Shown: piece after piece, positions 59,553 through 64,000 of the stretch
How the letters are laid out: each line of letters begins with the position of its first letter
Position numbering within the stretch: the stretch's first letter is position 1
Assembly (NCBI RefSeq): GCF_003986935.1
Contig: NZ_RJZE01000019.1
Coordinates: 112,293 to 176,292, forward strand
Direction: 5' to 3'
Length of the DNA: 64,000 nucleotides
Origin: Paraburkholderia kururiensis JCM 10599 = LMG 19447
Lineage (GTDB): Bacteria; Pseudomonadota; Gammaproteobacteria; Burkholderiales; Burkholderiaceae
Notes under the pieces: generated by a model
Told to the model about the DNA's origin: nothing
The model's input: only the letters and a program-made list of their open reading frames with translations
Database searches by the model: none
Made by a program: the position numbers and the translations under genes

Positions 59553-59590
59553 ACGGGGAATCTGCAGGAGGCGGATTCCCCGTTTTGTTT
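59553..59590 (+). terminator. rho-independent terminator after the M14 peptidase gene
   Basis: A 10-bp stem ACGGGGAATC / GATTCCCCGT with an 11-nt loop and tail TTTTGTTT, 29 bp past the stop codon. Confidence 0.9.
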
Positions 59591-59733
59591 CTGAGGTGGA
59601 TGGCCGGCGGCGGGTGGGTCGCCACGTTGCCCGTCGCGCGAGAAGCGGTGACGCAGCGCGGCGCTCCGCTGCCGTGTTTATTTACGGCCTTGCGAGGCGG
59701 CAGGGCAACGGTGGAGATCCTGAAGCCTCGTGC

Positions 59734-60309
59734 TCAGTGCTTCTTTTTCGTGCCTGAGCTGTTCTTTCTGGCGTTTTTCCGTGTGGATCCGTTGCCCGTC
59801 GCGGCGTGCTTGCCTTTCCCCTTCTTGCTCGCGGAGTGGTTTGCGCGTGGCTTCGCGGGCGGCACGGGGTCGTTCCAGCTGAACGCCAGCATCTGTTGGC
59901 CGACGTAGCCGCAGCGGAACTTGAGCTGGAACGGACCGTTGGAGCCATTCTGCGAAACGCCCAGTCCTTCCACGGTCACGATCGTATCGACCTTGACGCG
60001 CTGCTTGCCTTCATCGAACGAATCGTTCCAGGGGGTGACGGAAGAGTGCGAGCTGTCGAACGAACTGGGCGGGAATTCGACGTGGTCGAATGCGGTCGAG
60101 GTGCTCGCGACGAAGTTGCCATGCGCAGCACAGTCCGCGACGAGCGGATCCGCGTGCATCTGGTTCACGAATTGATTGACGAGTTCGTTGTGCTGTTCGA
60201 GCTGATCGGCCCATGCAGGCTTGACGCATACAAGCGAAAGGCTTGCCGCGAAAGCCGCCAGCGGGCCGACCAACCGCAGCCACCGGCGGTGTGCTTGGGT
60301 TCGATCCAT
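59734..60309 (-). CDS. exported protein of unknown function with Lys/Ser-rich tail
   Basis: A 191-residue protein with a basic, hydrophobic signal peptide (about residues 1-34, ending KPAWA). The middle part has two cysteines (about 59 and 131) and a beta-rich region (RVKVDTIVTVEGLGVSQNG, FQLKFRCGYVGQQMLAFSW). The last 45 residues are Lys/Ser/Thr/Gly-rich and end KKKH, a charge pattern seen in nucleic-acid or envelope-binding tails. I do not recognise the family with certainty; databases label some Burkholderia proteins of this look BspC-like, which I could not verify. It has no operon partner. Confidence 0.72.
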   Translation of the reverse strand: MDRTQAHRRWLRLVGPLAAFAASLSLVCVKPAWADQLEQHNELVNQFVNQMHADPLVADCAAHGNFVASTSTAFDHVEFPPSSFDSSHSSVTPWNDSFDEGKQRVKVDTIVTVEGLGVSQNGSNGPFQLKFRCGYVGQQMLAFSWNDPVPPAKPRANHSASKKGKGKHAATGNGSTRKNARKNSSGTKKKH

Positions 60310-60556
60310 CTAGTTAGAGGCGGGGTGGAACATCAGAAGACGTAAGATGCCGCGTCGGCAAAGGTAGTTCAATCCCCATTCGAATTTTTTGTGTTTCTGT
60401 GTGTTGGCTCGTCTCGTGATGGTTTTGATCGAAGGTTGGCGGTGGCGAAACGCTCCATCCACAGTGGCAGTGCACCTCTTGTATGGGTAGTGCGGAAGAA
60501 CGCTTACCGAAGTTCCACGAAGGGGCGCACTAACACGAGCCTTGCGTGCCCGCGTG

Positions 60557-61231
60557 TCAGGTGCGAGGGCCGCCGAGCCTGTAGCGTCGCACGTCGTACG
60601 TGGTGACCCAAGCCGGACGATAGACAGCGATCAGCGCGGTGGACATTCCGGTGAACCACGCTTCACCCGAGGCGAGCACGAGCACGCTGAAGGCGTAGCC
60701 CGCCGGCACGACCAGCATCGAGCCGTTCGCGAGACCGATGTGCGTGCCGAGCGCAGCGTATGCCGCGACGGTGACGGCAATCGCGGGTGCCACGAAACCT
60801 TGGCTCACGATGAAGACGAGCAGGTTGCGTGGCAACCATGCAACTGCCGCGCGCTGGAGCAGCGCCGAAACACCAACGGGTAGCGCGCCGAACACGAGGA
60901 ATGTCAGCGCGATACCTTGCCACGATGCGTCGAAGACGAGCGCGGCAAGGCCGGTGACTACCGCCATCGCGACGAGCGCAAGCGCCCAGTCGAACAGCGT
61001 AACGACAAGCGTAGCGCCGAGGACGTGCATGACCGTGCCGTCCTCAAGCCACGCGTTAGTCGCCCAGAGCACCGATACCGCGACGATGATCGCGAGCCAG
61101 ACGTGTTGCAGCGTGGCGTCGTGCAGACGTTTGAAAGGGTTTCGCCACAACGCGAGCGCAAGCAGACCGGCGGCGGTGATCCAGGCACCGACGGCGACCC
61201 ATAGCGGAAGCGGTGAGTAGAGGAAACCCAT
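60557..61231 (-). CDS. CbiM-like integral membrane protein (energy-coupling factor permease family)
   Basis: A 224-residue protein with six to seven TM helices starting LYSPLPLWVAVGAWITAAG. The stretch DGTVMHVLGATLVVTLFDWALALVA, seen as HVLGATLVV near residue 65, resembles the N-terminal region of CbiM / COG3235 proteins that act in cobalt or nickel uptake. The Met-Xaa-His metal-binding N-terminus of true CbiM (MHI) is not obvious here, and no CbiN, CbiQ or ATPase genes are adjacent. A metal role is therefore weakly supported. Start at 61231; an ATG at 61240 is equally possible. Confidence 0.68.
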   Translation of the reverse strand: MGFLYSPLPLWVAVGAWITAAGLLALALWRNPFKRLHDATLQHVWLAIIVAVSVLWATNAWLEDGTVMHVLGATLVVTLFDWALALVAMAVVTGLAALVFDASWQGIALTFLVFGALPVGVSALLQRAAVAWLPRNLLVFIVSQGFVAPAIAVTVAAYAALGTHIGLANGSMLVVPAGYAFSVLVLASGEAWFTGMSTALIAVYRPAWVTTYDVRRYRLGGPRT

Positions 61232-61306
61232 GTGTCTCATATTACTCGTTGGACGACAAAACGTGTGAGCGCATTCCATGCCAGCCACAGCCGTCTGTGC
61301 GCGCGA

Positions 61307-62173
61307 TCATTCTTCCTTCGTATCCTCGTCCGGGTTTGGCGCCGATGCATCGAAGGGTGGCGTCGGCTCAGCGGCCATCGGCAGATCTTCGGCGATGTTG
61401 TCGTCTGGCAACGGATACGAGAAAGACGGCTTCCTTCGTTTGCGCAACGGCACGGGACCTGGCTCGCCCGGCACTGGCTTCGGTGTCAGTGCGGCATCGT
61501 CACTCAGCACCTGAAGCTGCGACGAAAGCCAGCCGTTGTAGATGGCCACGGCCGCCGCGCGGTTGGGCGCGCCAAGTTGCTGGAAAATGCACGCCAGGTG
61601 GATCTTCACCGTACCTTCGCTGATACCCAAAGTTTTCGCGATCATCTTGTTCGTGCTGCCCATGTGGACGCATCGCATGATCTGCTCCTGCCGGGGTGAC
61701 AAGCCGCCTGAAAGTCTGGCTCGTTTTGGTGGGACCGACAGTTGGGACCCGCGCCGTTGAAGGCGGTCGCCACCCCCTGCCGCTCCCGGCTTCAGTACGT
61801 CAGCGGGCAAGTACTCTCCGCCCAGCATCACCATTTCGAGCGCACGCAAAATGAGGCGCGCGTCCATAGAGCGCGGAATCACGCCCGGTACGCCCTTGTC
61901 GATCAGGCTTCGGGCCAGTCCCGGCGATCCTCTGTCTATGACGACTGCGAGGCGCAGGCGTGGATATGCGCTCACGAAGGCCTGTACGTCGCCGAGGCGC
62001 ATGCCTTCGTGCCAGTCGATGACAATCAGATCCAGGGTGCAGTGGCGCACGGCCCGATCGGCGCTGCGCCAGTCCACTACGTCCATGAAGCGCGCCTGTC
62101 GGTCGATTTGTCTCAACAGCGCCTTAAGTCCCTCGCGCCGTTCTGCGTCAGGGTTAAATACAGCGAATCGCAT
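61307..62173 (-). CDS. LuxR/NarL-type response regulator
   Basis: A 288-residue regulator. The N-terminal receiver-like domain (about 1-125) begins RFAVFNPDAERREGLKALL and has a candidate phospho-acceptor Asp in LDLIVIDWHEGM (about residue 56), but the conserved Lys of receivers is not evident (GVIPRSMD). The LuxR helix-turn-helix is at about 160-215 (LSPRQEQIMRCVHMGSTNKMIAKTLGISEG, here LSPRQEQIM and MIAKTLGISEG). A Pro/acid-rich 70-residue tail follows. AGGAG lies 9 bp before ATG 62173. No histidine kinase lies next to it. Confidence 0.85.
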   Translation of the reverse strand: MRFAVFNPDAERREGLKALLRQIDRQARFMDVVDWRSADRAVRHCTLDLIVIDWHEGMRLGDVQAFVSAYPRLRLAVVIDRGSPGLARSLIDKGVPGVIPRSMDARLILRALEMVMLGGEYLPADVLKPGAAGGGDRLQRRGSQLSVPPKRARLSGGLSPRQEQIMRCVHMGSTNKMIAKTLGISEGTVKIHLACIFQQLGAPNRAAAVAIYNGWLSSQLQVLSDDAALTPKPVPGEPGPVPLRKRRKPSFSYPLPDDNIAEDLPMAAEPTPPFDASAPNPDEDTKEE

Positions 62174-62326
62174 TGCGTTCGTTCTCCTATTTGCCATGCC
62201 ATGTGTCGCGATGCGCGCATCCCCGGGGAATCCGGGAGCTCGCGATGTGGCACCGCAAGGATTATGACAAAAAGCTTTCGGAAAATCGGCCTGGCCAGAA
62301 GGCATAGGATCAATTAATGCAAAAGA

Positions 62327-62351
62327 AAAGCCCCGCACTGGGCGGGGCTTT
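62327..62351 (-). terminator. rho-independent terminator of the DUF2863 gene
   Basis: A stem AAAGCCCCGC / GCGGGGCTTT with a 5-nt loop. On the minus strand it is followed by TTCTTTT. It lies 17 bp beyond the DUF2863 stop at 62369 and insulates the LuxR-type regulator gene that follows. Confidence 0.88.
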
Positions 62352-62368
62352 CGTCAAATTATGCGTAA

Positions 62369-63583
62369 TTAATGAAAATGGGGTTGTGCAGGCTCCGCGT
62401 CTTCCGGCATTTCGGCGTGTACGATTTCGCCTAGCGGATCAGCATAGAGCGGCACTCCGCAATCGTCGCAATATTCCGGTTCGAAGCGACCCGCATGCCG
62501 GCGGATATCGGTGACACCCGTTTCCTTCAGGAGGGCGACGATTTCTTCGAGCGGGCCGTCGGCGGCTTGCTCTTCGCCCGGTTCCTCATCAATCTCCGCT
62601 TCGCCGTTTTCGCGCCCATACAGCGGCCAGACGACGCCGTAGATCACGTCATTGCTGCCGCGTCGCGTGAAGCCAATGCGGTATTCGTCGATGCGACGCT
62701 CGCCAAAGCCGGCGACGACCGCACGCAGTTCCTGTGGCGCAGCGCCAATGGTGTCGAACAGATAGCGCACGGCGGTGCGCACGGTATGTGGGCGAACGCG
62801 CTCGTCGGCGTCGCGGCAAGCCGAGTAGTACGCGTCCGGCAACAAGCATTCGAATTCGCAGCCGGGCAGGACGAGCGCCAGATTGGCGCCGCCTTGCGTA
62901 GCCCATTGCTCGAGGCACTGACTGCGCTCGATTCGCACGCCGTGCTCTTCCTCTTGCCAGCGAAAAAGCGGGGCGCCCACCGGTGCCGCGACCACAGCCA
63001 GCAGGAAGCGCGGGTCCGCGAGAATGGGCGACGTTTCGGGCAGTTCTCCGAAATTGATTCGCGCGTTGTTGCCGCTCATTGCCGCTTGCGCGAGTTGCTG
63101 CGCGATGCGCCAGGTTTCGACGTGGTGGCGCGGCAACTGGTCGATGCTATACAGATACGGTGCCATGGCGACGCGCGTGTCGCCTGCGAGCACGTGCGCC
63201 TGGAGATGCGCGCGCAGCGCATCCGCCGGCTCGGTCTTCAGCGGGCCGGACGGGATCACATAGCGCGTCCAGGCGAGCACGGGCGCCGCGATGAGGAGCG
63301 CCTCGTACTGGACGCCCTCGTGCTCGACGATGAACGACTCGCTGTGCGTTTCGGCCATGTCGGCAAGCGCGCCGTAGGCGTCGGGATGGTTTTGCTGGAG
63401 ATGGTCGAGCGCGGCGTCGAGCGTCGTCTGGTTACCGTTGCGGACGATCTTCGCAAGCAGCGTGTCGAGCTTCGTCTCCCAGAAGCGGTCTTCGGTGCGA
63501 CTGCCCGACGCGAACAGCGCGAGCGAGAGGCCGACGAGCTTGTCGGCATCAGGGGGGAGGCGTTTGGCAATTCGCGAGCGCAT
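62369..63583 (-). CDS. DUF2863 family protein
   Basis: A 404-residue cytoplasmic protein of DUF2863, a Burkholderiales family of unknown function. The start MRSRIAKRLPPDADKLVGLS is the conserved N-terminus; the frame opens 19 residues earlier without conservation. The C-terminus has a CxxC pair (EYCDDCGVPLYADP) and ends in a His-containing acidic tail (QPHFH), a possible metal site. No catalytic motif is recognisable. It is monocistronic, between its terminator and the window's right end. Confidence 0.85.
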   Translation of the reverse strand: MRSRIAKRLPPDADKLVGLSLALFASGSRTEDRFWETKLDTLLAKIVRNGNQTTLDAALDHLQQNHPDAYGALADMAETHSESFIVEHEGVQYEALLIAAPVLAWTRYVIPSGPLKTEPADALRAHLQAHVLAGDTRVAMAPYLYSIDQLPRHHVETWRIAQQLAQAAMSGNNARINFGELPETSPILADPRFLLAVVAAPVGAPLFRWQEEEHGVRIERSQCLEQWATQGGANLALVLPGCEFECLLPDAYYSACRDADERVRPHTVRTAVRYLFDTIGAAPQELRAVVAGFGERRIDEYRIGFTRRGSNDVIYGVVWPLYGRENGEAEIDEEPGEEQAADGPLEEIVALLKETGVTDIRRHAGRFEPEYCDDCGVPLYADPLGEIVHAEMPEDAEPAQPHFH

Positions 63584-64000
63584 AAATCCAGTCAGTGAGG
63601 TGCGAAGAACGACTATTCTAGACGGTTCCACGAACTGCATCGTGCGCGCTTGGCAATATGCGGAAGAGTGCTGAGGAACAGGGTGGCCGCATGCCGCGAA
63701 GGGCTCCAGGGCGGGCGAGTGAGCTGGGTATGTTGAGGCGCCGCAGCCTGCTCCGCCGCCTTCGAACGCCCCGCATGCTGCGGAAGTCGGCCGGCTTTAG
63801 GAGTGCAGATGGCGGAGGGACGGCCACGGTTGCGTCACATTGGACCGCCGCAGTAGTGAGAGGCACGGGGAACTGAGCGCGGCGGAGGCGGGTCGGGAAA
63901 AAAATCTCCGTCATCCCCTTGTCATGTGGCTGGTGTTGGCCTACTATTCGCCTCCCCGTTGCGAACACGGGCCGCTGCGGGAAACGGCGGGGCGCGAAGC
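63584..64000. other. intergenic region at the right edge, 417 bp
   Basis: No gene is supported. GC-rich sequence with a plus-strand promoter at 63919-63947 that would drive a gene beyond the window, and presumably the minus-strand promoter of DUF2863 near 63600, where the AT content rises. Confidence 0.6.
63919..63947 (+). promoter_or_regulatory. sigma-70 promoter reading out of the window
   Basis: TTGTCA at 63919-63924, a 17-bp spacer and TACTAT at 63942-63947. A good match with ideal spacing; the gene it serves lies to the right of this window. Confidence 0.6.

Noticed and set aside
63618..63968. 116-codon minus-strand ORF at the right edge
   Set aside because: It is Arg/Ala/Pro-rich with no motif or ribosome site and overlaps a good plus-strand promoter.
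1..64000. CRISPR array, insertion sequence, prophage, integron or att sites
   Set aside because: No spaced repeats, transposase, integrase or terminal inverted repeats seen; gene order is that of the conserved chromosome. The tRNA-Leu at 27961 has no duplicated 3' end nearby.

Overview
The window is GC-rich, densely coded bacterial DNA. Gene content and order point to the Burkholderiaceae, in the Paraburkholderia / Caballeronia / Burkholderia range. Evidence is the ilvI-ilvH-ilvC-psd-pssA-leuA run, the rpsO-pnp-quinone reductase-tpiA-secG-tRNA-Leu-nuoA-N run followed by DUF2818, NUDIX and DUF1178 genes, and several families largely confined to Burkholderiales (DUF3106, DUF3619, DUF2863). This is mainly conserved chromosomal core. 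I see no insertion sequence, prophage, integrase, CRISPR array or rRNA.

Layout. 1-4.8 kb, minus strand: an ArnT-like glycosyltransferase, a short-chain dehydrogenase, a LOG-family hydrolase and a TetR regulator. 4.9-7.9 kb, minus strand: diacylglycerol kinase, a GT4 glycosyltransferase and a PlcP-like metallophosphoesterase, with a Pho-box-like site upstream. This reads as a phosphate-starvation lipid-remodelling unit. 8.0-10.4 kb, minus strand: an ECF-type sigma factor overlapping a one-TM DUF3619 protein, then a DUF3106 periplasmic protein and an RDD membrane protein. 10.7-17.8 kb, plus strand: branched-chain amino acid synthesis (ilvI, ilvH, ilvC), phosphatidylethanolamine synthesis (psd, pssA), and leuA. 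leuA is preceded by a strong promoter, an unannotated 27-residue Leu-rich leader peptide with four CTA codons, and mutually exclusive RNA helices. 17.9-22.5 kb: SulP transporter with beta-carbonic anhydrase, a BamE-like lipoprotein and a periplasmic binding protein. 22.5-28.1 kb: rpsO, pnp (with a long leader hairpin), quinone reductase, tpiA, secG, tRNA-Leu(GAG). 28.2-43.3 kb: the complete 14-gene nuo operon for respiratory complex I. 43.3-48.3 kb: DUF2818, NUDIX hydrolase, DUF1178, then two acyl-CoA dehydrogenases followed by two MaoC hydratases. 48.4-54.8 kb, minus strand: a GST and an acyl-CoA catabolic operon (3-hydroxyacyl-CoA dehydrogenase, enoyl-CoA hydratase, histidine phosphatase, phosphotransferase, acyl-CoA dehydrogenase). 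54.9-64 kb: GST, aminotransferase, PIN protein, yaaA, M14 carboxypeptidase, and several lineage-specific proteins (exported Lys-rich protein, CbiM-like membrane protein, LuxR-type regulator, DUF2863).

The features most worth follow-up are: (i) the leuA attenuation leader, probably translated from a leaderless transcript; (ii) the Pho-box / PlcP / glycosyltransferase / DgkA unit; (iii) the sigma / DUF3619 / DUF3106 module, which is arranged like a transmembrane sigma-anti-sigma relay; (iv) the kinase + phosphatase + acyl-CoA dehydrogenase operon, which resembles 4-hydroxyacyl-CoA catabolism; and (v) the hairpin upstream of pnp. All calls are from reading the sequence; no database search was run.
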